A stretch of DNA of 64,000 nucleotides from Scytalidium lignicola (lineage: Eukaryota; Ascomycota; Leotiomycetes). Below are positions 23,261 through 33,803 of the stretch, piece after piece. Below the pieces are notes generated by a model. The model was not told the DNA's origin, did not search any database, and saw nothing but the letters and a program-made list of their open reading frames with translations. Position 1 is the stretch's first letter. Every line of letters starts with the position of its first letter. The stretch lies in NCBI GenBank assembly GCA_002812745.2, contig NCSJ02000227.1:1-64000 (forward strand). The letters run 5' to 3'. The translations under genes and the position numbers were made by a program.

Positions 23261-24277
23261 CTAGTCATCGTCCTCATCAAAAGTCTCCAACTGGAATACC
23301 TTAGGTTTCTCTTCTCTCTTGACATCACCGGACGCCGGTTGCCTATCAGAAGCTCTTCTCTCCATCTCTAACCTTCTAGCCTCTTCCACCGCCTTAGCCT
23401 TCTCCTCCTTCTGTCTCTCTTCTTCTTCTGCAGCTAGTCTTCGTTCTTCCTCCTGCTCTGCCATCTTCGCGGGATCATATGTTGCTGGATCGATTCCCCT
23501 GTCTTGTAGATCCTGTAAAACAGCCAGCGCACCACGTCGGATTGATTCTTCATTTGGCCAAGGAATGAAAGGGAGATCTGCTGTCGGGTTTAACCATTGT
23601 GAGATCTCGTTTGGCAGCGAGGTTGTGGTGGCTTGTGACGCCTGCGCTTGCGCTTGTGTGCTGCTGTCGATGTCCATTGCTGACGAAGGTCGCTCTATAC
23701 CGTTTGCTGCCAGTGTTGGAGTTCCAGTACCATTGGCATGGGTCTCTAGTCTCCCATCTTTTGGTGTATTGCCCATCGCCGCTGTTGCTGGCCCTGAGCC
23801 ATCTGTAGCTCCAGTTTCGATATCGCGATATGTACTAGGGAGGGTGAATTTACTGATCATCCGTGCGTAAGATAGTAACTCTGCATATGATACGGGGTTT
23901 GTGTGTTCGGAAAATGTTGTGGAGGGTGTAGATATGAGAGTAGCGCGCGTTTCCGTCAAGAGGGTAAGGGTTTCGCGGATCTGGGCATCGAGAGCGTTGG
24001 AGGTGGCGCGCAGAGACTGGATTTTGGCATAGTTATGTTGATGGGTTGCTACTACACACGGAGATCAGCTTTAATGTTCAATTTAAGGCAATAACACCAA
24101 GTTATGACTAGGGGAGGCTTTCGACTAACATTTTTCCAGGCCTTGACTGAGCTCCAAGTCGGCAGCTACGAGATCATTTGCTAGGGCCGGAGAAGGATTG
24201 TAAGTGGAAATAGAGTTTATCAGAGTCGCCAAAGCTTTTTCTACGCGATCGAAGCGGCTGTCAATATATTTCTCCAT
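23261..24277 (-). CDS. MED4: Mediator complex subunit 4
   Basis: Two exons (24130..24277, 23261..24051), 312 aa. The N-terminal half is helical (MEKYIDSRFDRVEKALATLI; SLRATSNALDAQIRETLTLL). Then comes the Med4 hallmark SYAELLSYARMISKFTLPS, and later NPTADLPFIPWPNEESIRRGAL, matching the family's P-(F/W)-P-W-P..E..IR.G motif. The C-terminal third is a charged Glu/Arg/Ala helix (QEEERRLAAEEEERQKEE) ending in an acidic tail (ETFDEDDD). Med4 is part of the Mediator middle module, bridging activators to RNA polymerase II in the nucleus. The intron joins AAAT|GTTAGT...TGTAG|TA, making Leu from a split codon. Confidence 0.88.
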
Positions 24278-25105
24278 GTTGGGTTCTTAAAGAACAAGCA
24301 TAAGTAGTGTTATTTGTTCACGTCGTTTAACATGGATTGCCAAGAGCTGTAGTTGACTTTTAACTTAGCCAGGAATCGCTTGCGCGGGGATTTAAGGTTG
24401 TCTTAGCTAGCGTACCGGTAGTACAGTATCGGTGAGTATGTAAGTATTTGTAAGTATTTACGTACTTCAGCTCGTTCCAGTGATGCCAAACCTAGGTTTA
24501 TTGGCTCTCTCTGTTGCATTCTATTATTACTGTGCATATCTATTCATTGTGACATTTCAAGTATTGCGATACTCTGCAAGTTGCTCAGCTTAGTCGATGG
24601 CTTAAGCGACCTAGGGTCTGAGGGGCAGGGGATAACAAGGGGGTATTGGAAAGAAACCAATCCTTGCACTCCCTTGCATCGAGCAACTAGAGGAGATAGA
24701 AGACAATATAACTTATAATGTCTGATTGATTACTGTATTCCTTCATCCGCTAGGATACTCCCGCAGTGCCCTGCATTGGTGGTAATTCCAAAATGGGAAC
24801 TGCCCAGCTGCCAACACCTTGTGTCGCCAGCGTTGGGAAATCACTCTTGATAGGATTCTTATCATACTCTCTCAGTCAGCACTAGTTGCTCAGCTCCACA
24901 ACACATGGTTCTAATACATTAATTATCATTGGATGCCAGCAGGAGCTGAGTATATACTTCCAATAAGTACAGGGACATTCCCAACCTTTTGCTAAGTGTC
25001 CCAAGTTTTTCTTTGTTTTACAATCATCTCTGCCGATTGTACTCTCTGCTCCTTTTATACTTCCCCAAGTTATTCTCAGTCTATTAAATCTGATAGTAAT
25101 CAAAG
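24278..25105. other. Divergent promoter region, MED4 / hemerythrin gene
   Basis: 828 bp between two start codons. There is a short GTAAGTATTT near-repeat at about 24437-24465. No coding segment is seen. Confidence 0.5.
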
Positions 25106-25985
25106 ATGGGCAAGGCTTGGGCAGATGGGCCCTTCAAGCTCATTGAAACTCCCAACAAAGCAAGACATGAGGTGAGTATTCCACCATCTAATTGCATTGG
25201 GGGAATTAACGCTTAAATCATCGCAGAAAGGGGAGGAGGAAACCGGTTCGTCACATGCAGCGACCGAAATGGCATTGGTTCACAATGTTCTCATCCGAGT
25301 TCTGAATGCCTTTTACCTGCAAGCCAAAAACATCGATGCCAACAACAAGAAGGACGTTGAGGACTTTGTAGGATTTATGAGTTCCTGGTCACTCACACTT
25401 CATGCCCACCATGATTCGGAGGAAGAGGTCGCGTATCCCTTGCTGAACAAGTATATTGGGATAGAAAACTACATGGAGCCAAACATAGACCAACATCGCG
25501 CATTTGGACCTGGACTCCAGGCCTTTGACGAGTATCTTCAAAGCGTAAAGGAAGGAAAAGAAAAATATGATGTTGTAAAGGTGCAGAAGTTGGTGGATGG
25601 GTTTGCACCAATTCTCGTGAGCCATTTGACAGACGAGGTCAACTTCATTAGCGGGTTAGAAAAGTATGAGGACAAAATTGACTGGAAAACGTATGAGAAG
25701 GTTATTGGAGACCATGCGGTGAAAGGAGGCAACACGGTAAAGATTCCGTCACCTGTTTGCTGTAGCACTAATTACTAATACTGGTCTCAGGAGTTTGAAG
25801 TCCCCCTTATGGCAACAAATATTGACCTTACGTTTGAGAAGGGCCTGCATGAGAAGCACTGGCCACCGTGGCCCTGGTTTGCAGGCCTAATGTTCCGGTT
25901 GGTTTTTATCCCTAAGCATAAAGGTTACTGGAGGTTCTCGACCTGCGATTCAAAAGGAATGCCAAAGGAGTTGCCGTTTGCTTAA
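25106..25985 (+). CDS. Hemerythrin HHE-domain protein
   Basis: Three exons (25106..25171, 25227..25736, 25791..25985), 256 aa. A four-helix hemerythrin-like domain spans about residues 30-185. Potential metal ligands are seen in order: MALVHNVLIR (His), LTLHAHHDSEEEVAYP (H..HH.SEE), IDQHRAFG (His), LVSHLTDEVNF (His and acidic). This is the HHE iron-binding pattern. Fungal proteins of this kind are cytosolic and poorly characterised; oxygen, nitric oxide or iron handling is only inference. The last exon adds about 65 residues with an aromatic cluster (KHWPPWPWFAGLMFRLVF) not part of the core domain. No transmembrane signal peptide is seen at the N terminus. The start ATG at 25106 directly precedes MGKAWADGPFKLIETP. 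Confidence 0.85.
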
Positions 25986-27744
25986 TTGCTGGGTTCTACC
26001 CGTAGAGCCGTTGGCGTTAAGTTAAGAATATGGCTTTGCTCCTGTCTGTGATACCAACTTTGATTTATTATGTTAGTATTAGTGTTAGTGTTAGTGTTAG
26101 TTTGGTTAGACTAATTGATGAGGATTTTCTTCAAGAACTTAGTATCTTGGAACAAAATGCCTTTGAAGTTTTAGGATGCATACCGTGTACTTCTCGTAAG
26201 TAATGTCTCAATTGACAGCATGCGTTTACAATTCACACCTCTGATGGTGAGTGTGGCCTTAGCTTATCAGGGGCTTAATGGCGTAAAATGTCCCTGTATT
26301 CCTTAAGGCCTATTTCGACGTTGCGTACTCCGTTCGGAGCTATTTTTATTTATCTTTTATTTTTTATATTCTTTTTATAGGAGTTTCGGGATTTATAAGT
26401 TTTGGATAACTTTGCTAAAGAGTTTCGAGTCCCGTGTATAGTGCAGAGCAGTTAGCAACTGCCACAACCGACGATTAATAACTTTAGCTGCAGGCGGCGT
26501 TTGTGTACCCTTTCCCCGTACCTTACAGTAGTGACTAGGGGTATCTTTACACAGAGCTGTGCGGTGTTGTGATGCGCAGTCTTACGTTACAGTATTTCAC
26601 TATAGCTTGCACAACTAATGCGCTTAATTATTAAATTTGCTGATGTCGAGTTGGCCTTTCAATACTGCGCAGTACAGGAACAGAGCATTGCAGACTTGGC
26701 AACCAGGGAGATGGAGCACAAGATCTCTTGGCAAGCTTGTTTCTGGGGAATGGCAAGCACTGTAACAAAATATTAGCGTCTATAGAGGCGCCTACTGTGA
26801 GCAGGAGTTGCAACTCCATTTCTAGACCATTGGATGATAGACAGCAAAAGTTAGCTAAATGAACTTGTCTAAAGATCTTTGATCTAGCGTGTATCGCCTT
26901 CGGAGTAAGCTTGCCTCTTCGGATGTTTAAACTTATGGGAAGATGGTTGAGCCGGGCCGAACCATTCAACACGTGGCAAAGCACGTGATACACGTAGATT
27001 TTCACAACAGCAGGATGTCTGATGAGGTAATCGTTAATCTGATCTCCTGCTCAGTCTGTGATAGCCAGGACCGGGAGCGTTACGCATCCGAGCAGTTCCT
27101 GCAAGACATTTAAGTGAAGGGCAGTGGAAGAACGTGATCAGCCTTGCGGCTCTTTCGGTACCCCTGAGGTTCTTCGATAAGCTAGCCGCACAGCCCCATT
27201 ACGGTGGCCTAGATCTGCTCTGCCCCGCCCTTTTGGCAAAAGGGCTCTGGCATTAATCATGGGAAGTGATTGATGACCATTGGAACTTCGCCTCACTCTT
27301 GATAACTCCACACTACCTCATAGCCGCCCGTTCCCTTTCCAAGTTCCTCTTCGACCTTGAGACGACATAGCCTCACAAGGCTGGAGTGCACGCCTGTCTT
27401 CTTCTGCATCATTTGCCCTTCATCCTCTCGCGGCCAAAGATTCGGGTTTGGACTAGAGCGTTGGCGCATCTTTTGGTGTACCTGCATAGCCCCTCCATTC
27501 AGTGTGCGCGTGCTGGGAAAGACTGCTCCAGGCTCCAGCAAACACCTCGCATAAAGAAATATATCGTATGTCCATTTTCCTTTGTCTCTTCCTTGTCTCT
27601 TCTTCTCACTTTTCTGATGGCACCTGCAAGACATAGNAAAACCCGTCAGTACCGCGGCATTTTGCGTAGTATCGTGCCCCAGTTGCATACATACTCTCGA
27701 CTTGGGATAATCAAGAGCCGAGGAGAAGAGAAAGAAAGAGAAAG
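25986..27744. other. 1.76 kb intergenic stretch
   Basis: It follows the hemerythrin gene and contains the hexamer repeat at 26070-26108, an AT-rich block near 26340-26400 next to an inverted CTCCG/CGGAG pair, and one N at 27637. The final part is the NCS-1 promoter or leader. Open frames on both strands (for example minus 26631-27005 and minus 27293-27844) have no recognisable protein features. Confidence 0.5.
26070..26108. repeat. Short TTAGTG hexamer repeat
   Basis: Four to five imperfect TTAGTG units just beyond the hemerythrin gene. It superficially resembles a telomere repeat, but the unit is not TTAGGG and the tract is only about 39 bp, so it is an ordinary short tandem repeat. Confidence 0.75.
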
Positions 27745-29113
27745 ATGGGCAAACCGTGAGTAGAGGAATCTCCTTCTTTACTGTGTGTGTTTGAACTAGG
27801 GTCTCGGCGCTTCGCTGCCATGCAATTGTGCCTCCATCCAGCACATTTTACGGAGTAGATCAATGGTAACCTGTTCTGAACATCCTTGAAGCTTCAACAA
27901 AGTACATGGGAAGGCCAATATGATGAAACGCTCTTAGCTTCCTGGTTACGATAATACTATACCGATCTTCTTTTGAATCAGCCTGTTTGGTTTTCAAAAT
28001 CTGGACCGCAAACGTGTGGCTACGGCAAGCTGGAGGACCCCAATGGCCTTTTGGTATTTGATATTTTTACCATCAGCGAGCCTTCTAGGGAAAGATGCCC
28101 AAGAGTCTGGGATACAACATCCCTGCTAGCCATTATCATCATCTCTCACTCGCACATTCGTTCCAACATTGGAATGACGATCAGCGCTTACATTTATACT
28201 TGTCAAGTGATAGGGGACATTGAACCATTTGATAAGCATTTGAAGATCCGATTAAGGCAGCGTTTTGATGATGGACCTAAGATATTTGAAGATGTGCTAA
28301 CAAATCGAATAAGGCAGTCAAAGCTCTCTCAGGAGCAGCTCAACGAGCTTCAACGATCGACACATTTCGACAAGAAGGAGTTACAGCAATGGTATAAAGG
28401 TAGATCAACCGGTTCTCCTTCACTAATAGCGTAACTAACATGGCTTAGGTTTCCTGAAGGACTGCCCATCTGGCATGCTCACTAAAGAAGAGTTCCAGAA
28501 GATCTATCGACAATTCTTCCCGTTCGGAGATCCGTCATCGTTTGCAGACTATGTATTCAATGTTTTCGACAGTGATAAATCAGGTTCAATTGATTTCAAA
28601 GAATTCATTTGCGCATTGAGCGTCACGAGTAGAGGCAAGATGGAAGATAAACTCGATTGGGCTTTCCAACTTTATGATATTGATGGTGATGGAAAGATTA
28701 GCTATGATGAGATGTTGGCTATTGTAGAGGCGATTTATAAAATGGTAAGTCGAGCACTTTACCATTTAACTACTTCTTTCATCGCTCCTTCACCGCATCA
28801 TCCTCGGCAACACTAGTAGTCTAAGCCTTGTTCTCGGGGAAGTTGCCACTGGTTGCCTAGCTCCACAGCACAGCCTCAAATGACATTCCAGCGCAATCAC
28901 AGCTGAAACTGACACATTACTTTCTCTCTATAGGTTGGATCCATGGTCAAACTCCCTGCAGATGAAGATACCCCCGAGAAGCGCGTAAAGAAGATCTTCC
29001 GTATGATGGACAAGGACGAGAACGGTAGCTTGGACATGGAAGAATTTAAAGAAGGCAGCAAGCGCGACGAGACCATTGTATCGGCACTTTCTCTCTATGA
29101 CGGCCTTGTCTGA
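27745..29113 (+). CDS. NCS1: Neuronal calcium sensor 1 (frequenin)
   Basis: Four exons (27745..27755, 28314..28399, 28449..28744, 28934..29113) give exactly 190 aa, the length of NCS-1 across eukaryotes. The N terminus MGKPQSKLSQ has Gly2 for N-myristoylation. EF-hand loops: a degenerate first hand, then [24 protein letters not shown] and [12 protein letters not shown], all with good ligand positions. The yeast homologue Frq1 activates the phosphatidylinositol 4-kinase Pik1 at the Golgi; calcium signalling at membranes is the expected role. Exon 1 is only 11 nt, and intron 1 (558 bp) is far longer than the others. The correct acceptor AATAAG| is followed 4 nt later by GCAG|, which would break the frame. 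Confidence 0.96.
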
Positions 29114-29893
29114 ACAAAGCGTTCTTTTTTGTTTCTTGTTTCCTTAAAGAACTGGATTTGCGAGATCTAGTCTATCTGCCTGGAGGGTATTATTTCTTTG
29201 TTTTCATTTCTCTTCCCGATTCAGGGAATCTCACAATGCTTTTGTGATGTGTTGCCATAAGGAGGAGGGGAGGCCAATTGAACGGCATAGCAGGCTGAGA
29301 GTGGAATCATTGAATTTGTTTTACGTGGTGTTTTTGAGAATATCAATTGCGTGCTTTCTTGTTTTTGAAGAGGTATAAACGACGCGCATCTGGTATGAAA
29401 TGGAATGAAATACAGGGTGGTATATCTGCTGAATACAAAAGAACGAATTTGGATGAGATGGGGAGGTTTTGAGATGGGGGATTGACAGGGACCGAAATGA
29501 GATAGAATACGTGTGAATGCGAACTAAAAATTATACTCACTACTCCTCTTGCCTTGCCTTACTTTGTCTGCATATTATCGCACCAAAATGAATGCACTCG
29601 TCATCTTCAGGCAAATGTGGGCATTATTAAAAAAAAAGGGTATATTCCACAGCATTCAGCAAAGCTCAACACTGTGATGCTGAAAAACACATCGTTATTC
29701 TATGACGATTAAAAAATGTCCCCGAATTACCTCTCCTTTTTTGCCTTCACCATAAAAAACGATACCCAAGGTTCAACGCATCAAAATTCTTAACTCGCAC
29801 AAAATGGTGCTTCATGTTATTACAACAGTCGCCCTTCAGTTCGACATTCATAGTTTCATCATCGCTAGCTTTTCTTTTCTCTCCTCGGCTCCT
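29114..29893. other. Convergent 3' flanks, NCS1 / EMP70
   Basis: 780 bp tail-to-tail spacer, T-rich after NCS1 and A-rich before the EMP70 stop codon. No gene is seen. Confidence 0.6.
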
Positions 29894-31879
29894 TCAATCA
29901 ATTTTGATAGATCCATAGATCTTCTGTACAAATGCCCAGCTAGCAAAGTACCCAATAGTACCTGTTTTGAGAAAGTTAGCATTGTAAATAACTTCGGATA
30001 AAGTATGGAAAAAGAACATACCAGTAAGAATGAAGAACAGGAACGAGATCAGAGCGCTGTATCCGATATATAATACACTTCCAGCAAAGCCGCCAAGTTG
30101 CAATTTGCTGATCCAGTAAATAATGGCGTTTAAGAAAACATAAAAGGCGGATGCGCCAGCAGTAAGGAAAGCTCTCCAGTGCCAGTGGTAGTTTTCGCTG
30201 CAAAGGAGGAAATACACCATGAGGATAGTAACCGCCGCACAGGTCATGATCATGAGGCCGTAGCAGAGGAAGAGGAAGCCGAACATGTAGTACACCTTAC
30301 TAAACCAGATAGAAGACATGATAAAGTAGAGTTCGACAAAGATTGCGCCGAAGGGAAGAATACCGACAAGGAGCATTGAAGGGATTGGCCTCATATATGT
30401 TGTGCTGGGCGGAATCTGACGCGGGATTTGGTTGGTTCGTACTGGGGGAGCTATGGCAGCTTGGCGGAAACCGACCCAACTGCCAGTGAATGAGAGAGGG
30501 ACTGAGATCAAGAACCAAATTCCAATAATAACCAACATAGTAGTGAAGGGTACAGCACCGGATGATTCCTTGGCCCACAAGAAGAGATTGAGGAAGAAGA
30601 AGGTGGAGAAAACTATTCCTGGGACCAGTACTGGAGTGAGTGCAATGTTTAACTTCCATTGATCGCCGCCAAAGGTCTTATAGACACGAGCGGATACGTA
30701 GCCGCCGATAAAGCCAAAGATAGTGTAAAGCAAGATCATGATTGTGCCAAGGGAGCCACGGTTCGAAGGAGATAGGAAGCCTAGGAGGGCAAACGCAATG
30801 GTGAAGCCAGTCATCACGAAAAGTTGTACTCCGTTCCCGAGGAATACACTGAGAATGAGAGGATGACTTGGTGTTCGGAAAACATCGCCATGTACTAGCT
30901 TCCATCCGGAATCTTCTTGAACGCCATCTTCGATTGCGGCAGATGTGCTATTAAGATCATCGAGGTTAATGGAGTCCAGGCGGTTATACCGAGCAATATC
31001 CTTTTTCAGTGCTCGCAAGAGAATCGAGATCACTGTGATGGTCAAGAAGACAACAATAACGGCAGAGTTAATCAGTGAGAACCAGTGAATCTTAGGATCG
31101 AAAACGTGGAGATATTTATCCCATCTGGTAGCCCATGCGGTAGGTGATTTCCTCCAGTATGTGCTATAAGTGTACGTAACTGCAGTTTCCGAAGTCTCCG
31201 AGAGAACCAAAGCTGATCCTCCCTCTCCACATCGGCCATCCTTCGAATCCGCCCACGAAGATGGTTGGACAATGACTCCAACAACACGTAATTGATCCGG
31301 TGCGAACTCGTGATAGTCAATTATAATATCATAATGGTTATTCAGGTGCATCTCCTTATCAGTATTACTTCCCAGGCTAAAACCTTGGCTATAAAACGTC
31401 GTGTTCGTGATCTCATCCGCAATCAGCTGTCCTGCGGGAAGTCCATCCACCAGCCAGTTTAAGTTATACTGCTGTTGTATCTTCCGATTGACGAATTGGG
31501 CCGAGATCTGATCAAACTTTTTATCGTCACAGAGAACTTTGCATGTCTCATTCACGGCCATCTTAAGCTCAAACGGGGAGGTCATGATTCGATCGCCGAA
31601 TATTATGCTGCCTAAACTCTCAGAGACATATTCTGGTTTAGGATCAGGCCGGCAGAAATGAAATGCAGGATGATAGTAATCGTATGAGAAAGTGGAGTGA
31701 AGCTGCCCATCTCTCATCGAGCCTACGGGTGTGAGTCGATTGACATGTAGAGGTACTATAGCTCCAGGGGCATATGTTGTTGGTGTAACTCCAGGGAGGT
31801 AGAAAGCTGTGCTTAGCTCTGGAGATGCAAGCAGCGCAGCCAGCAATGCAGCTGAAGGGGAGAGGTCTCGCAAACGCAT
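29894..31879 (-). CDS. EMP70: EMP70/TM9 superfamily nonaspanin
   Basis: Single exon, 661 aa, matching the 640-700 aa of the family. A cleavable signal peptide is likely at 1-27 (LAALLASPELSTA then FYLPGVTP). A lumenal domain of about 240 residues carries the family start (FYLPGVTPTTYAPGAIVPLHVN) and HPAFHFCRP. Nine hydrophobic segments follow from about residue 270, including GSWVGFRQAA and the C-terminal FASWAFVQKIYGSIKID. The terminal K-I-D fits the KxD/E Golgi-retention motif known for TM9 proteins. Yeast Emp70/Tmn proteins act in Golgi and endosomal sorting and influence copper homeostasis and adhesion. An in-frame upstream extension lacks ATG, so the start is 31879. It is divergent from LCP5 with 446 bp between starts. 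Which of the yeast paralogues is orthologous is not resolved. Confidence 0.9.
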   Translation of the reverse strand: MRLRDLSPSAALLAALLASPELSTAFYLPGVTPTTYAPGAIVPLHVNRLTPVGSMRDGQLHSTFSYDYYHPAFHFCRPDPKPEYVSESLGSIIFGDRIMTSPFELKMAVNETCKVLCDDKKFDQISAQFVNRKIQQQYNLNWLVDGLPAGQLIADEITNTTFYSQGFSLGSNTDKEMHLNNHYDIIIDYHEFAPDQLRVVGVIVQPSSWADSKDGRCGEGGSALVLSETSETAVTYTYSTYWRKSPTAWATRWDKYLHVFDPKIHWFSLINSAVIVVFLTITVISILLRALKKDIARYNRLDSINLDDLNSTSAAIEDGVQEDSGWKLVHGDVFRTPSHPLILSVFLGNGVQLFVMTGFTIAFALLGFLSPSNRGSLGTIMILLYTIFGFIGGYVSARVYKTFGGDQWKLNIALTPVLVPGIVFSTFFFLNLFLWAKESSGAVPFTTMLVIIGIWFLISVPLSFTGSWVGFRQAAIAPPVRTNQIPRQIPPSTTYMRPIPSMLLVGILPFGAIFVELYFIMSSIWFSKVYYMFGFLFLCYGLMIMTCAAVTILMVYFLLCSENYHWHWRAFLTAGASAFYVFLNAIIYWISKLQLGGFAGSVLYIGYSALISFLFFILTGMFFFHTLSEVIYNANFLKTGTIGYFASWAFVQKIYGSIKID

Positions 31880-32325
31880 TTTGGATGATAGCTGCGGCAA
31901 AGTATCGTGTCAGTGATTGCGATGATGGACGGTTGAAAAGGAGGATTTAGGAGAGCCGGAGCTTACGAATTTCGACACGAACGAGGCTGATCAACTAATT
32001 ACACCCCTACCACCAGCGCATCGAATACTTTGGGCTTCGAAGCGAGCTTCTTCGCGCCTTAAAACAGGTATATAAAGACCTACTTTGGTTTGTGCGATTA
32101 TCAACTTGACTCTACCGTTATGGACGTACAACTGGCGCTCTTCTGTAAATAGCTCTCCTTTCTAGTCGACAGGGAAACAAAAGGTAGGTGGCTTTATCCG
32201 AAAGGCTGTGGAGTCGGTGAAATATTGACCCGGATTCGTGGTTTCTTAAAAAAGTTCTCCAAGCTTTTGCACGAGGTTCGCATACAAGCGCAACAAAAAA
32301 GAAAAAGATAGATTCACTAGCAAAA
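31880..32325. promoter_or_regulatory. Shared promoter region, EMP70 / LCP5
   Basis: 446-bp head-to-head spacer. The LCP5 side is A-rich just before the start (CAAAAATGGC, a good fungal start context). Specific elements cannot be assigned by eye. Confidence 0.45.
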
Positions 32326-33447
32326 ATGGCAGTTGAAACTTCTCTTCCGGCGTTATTAACTACTCTTACACAATCACTGTCCTCTGCAGTAGAGTCAGCG
32401 CCCGATCCTTCTGCAACAATTCCTCCCGCAAATGGAATCTCCCTTCTGGATGTCAAAAACGAACTTCTACTTAGCTACCTGCAAAACCTGGTCTTTCTCA
32501 TACTTCTGAAACTCCGACATCGAAATGGGAATGGTACTACGGAAGATTCAGAATCGAATCTCAATGATCAGGTCGTGAAAAAATTGGTCGAATTGCGCGT
32601 GTATATTGAAAAAGGAGTCCGGCCTCTAGAAAACCGTCTTAAATACCAAATCGACAAGGTCCTTCGTGCAGCAGATGATGCGGCCCGAGCAGCGGCCCCA
32701 AAACCCGTACCAGAGAAAAAGAAGACGGAGGATGCAGATTCTAGCGAAGAAGAATCTGAGGAATCCGACGAGGAGGGCGATGAAGATGCCGGGGTCTCTC
32801 TGAAGACTGTGGGCGAAATTAATGACCTACAATACCGTCCCAATCCATCGTCTCTCGTTCGCCCGAAGACAGATGGTTACGCAGAAGAAGACTCGAAGAC
32901 TTCTAGCAGCGGCGTGTACAAGCCACCCCGCATTGTAGCCACAGCTATGCCCACTACCGAACGGATCACTCGCGGGGAACGGAAACCTCACAAATCAGCA
33001 ACACTGGACGAATTCATTGCAACCGAGCTTTCATCTACTCCTATTGCGGAACCTAGCATAGGAAGTACAATCGTTGCTGGTGGACGACGCGGAATGAGCG
33101 AGAAGGAGCGCGCGGAGCAGAGAGAGCGAAGGGAATATGAAGAAACAAACTATACGAGGTTGCCGAAAGAGAGCAAAAAGGAGCGTGCAAAAAAGGCGAA
33201 GGGAAGGCCACAGGATACTCTTGGGTTTGGAGGAGAGGAATGGAGAGGATTGGGTGCTGGTGCAGATAGAATTGAGCGTTTGACTGCTAGGAAAAGTGGG
33301 GAGGGGAGAAGTGTACTTGAGAAGAGTCGAAAGAGAGCTGTGGAAGATGGGCCAAGGGACAGCGGTGCTGCTAATATTGGCGAGGGATTCCGCAAGAGAC
33401 TTAAGATGTTAGACACTGGGAGAAAGGATAGGGGAAGGAGGAAGTAA
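32326..33447 (+). CDS. LCP5: U3 snoRNP-associated protein Lcp5 (neuroguidin family)
   Basis: Single exon, 373 aa. The N-terminal Sas10/Utp3/C1D domain covers about residues 5-110, with GISLLDVKNELLLSYLQNL and VVKKLVELRVYIEKGVRPLE; in this family the latter helix mediates contact with other processome or exosome factors. A Glu/Ser/Asp block (about 130-155) follows, then NDLQYRPNPSSLVRP (the conserved Y-R-P segment), and a strongly basic C terminus (GFRKRLKMLDTGRKDRGRRK) likely to give nucleolar targeting. In yeast Lcp5 is in the small-subunit processome and needed for 18S rRNA processing. It overlaps no neighbour and is convergent with the deoxyribosyltransferase-like gene. Confidence 0.87.
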   Translation: MAVETSLPALLTTLTQSLSSAVESAPDPSATIPPANGISLLDVKNELLLSYLQNLVFLILLKLRHRNGNGTTEDSESNLNDQVVKKLVELRVYIEKGVRPLENRLKYQIDKVLRAADDAARAAAPKPVPEKKKTEDADSSEEESEESDEEGDEDAGVSLKTVGEINDLQYRPNPSSLVRPKTDGYAEEDSKTSSSGVYKPPRIVATAMPTTERITRGERKPHKSATLDEFIATELSSTPIAEPSIGSTIVAGGRRGMSEKERAEQRERREYEETNYTRLPKESKKERAKKAKGRPQDTLGFGGEEWRGLGAGADRIERLTARKSGEGRSVLEKSRKRAVEDGPRDSGAANIGEGFRKRLKMLDTGRKDRGRRK

Positions 33448-33803
33448 AGATGTTATCTTACTGGTGTACGCAAGTAGGCCTACGAATTCTTACGTTGCGT
33501 CAGATTCTCTTCGTTTTCTACGGTTAACTATGTTTGAGTCTCAAACTGGTTCAAGATGAAAAAGGAAAAGGAGGGGGGATCAGAAATAAATCTGGCTATC
33601 GCTACCTTGGTGGTGCTACATAGAAAACATGGAGTTGCATTTTACGTTAGAATCACTGAGCTTGAGGCACTGCAAAAAAAAAAACTCGCTGCATATCACC
33701 TTGCTCGCCAAGAATACTCGAACCCATCCCTCATCCAACTCCATCAAAACCCAGATCTATCAGATCAAAAACATCTCAAAACTTACTAAAAACAAAATCT
33801 ATT
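33448..33803. other. Convergent 3' flanks
   Basis: 356-bp spacer between the LCP5 stop and the stop of the next minus-strand gene. It contains a 9-10 base A run near 33676 and no coding feature. Confidence 0.6.

Noticed and set aside
26070..26108. TTAGTG repeats as an internal telomere scar
   Set aside because: The unit differs from TTAGGG and the tract is very short.
26631..27005. Minus-strand open frame of 124 codons
   Set aside because: No homology recognised, no splice partners, no codon pattern like that of neighbouring genes.
27293..27844. Minus-strand open frame of about 180 codons before NCS-1
   Set aside because: Low-quality composition, overlaps the first NCS-1 exon on the other strand, no known motif, and it contains an N.
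28170..28313. In-frame upstream extension of NCS-1 exon 2 from an ATG within intron 1
   Set aside because: It would replace the myristoylated N terminus; the spliced 190-aa model matches the family exactly.
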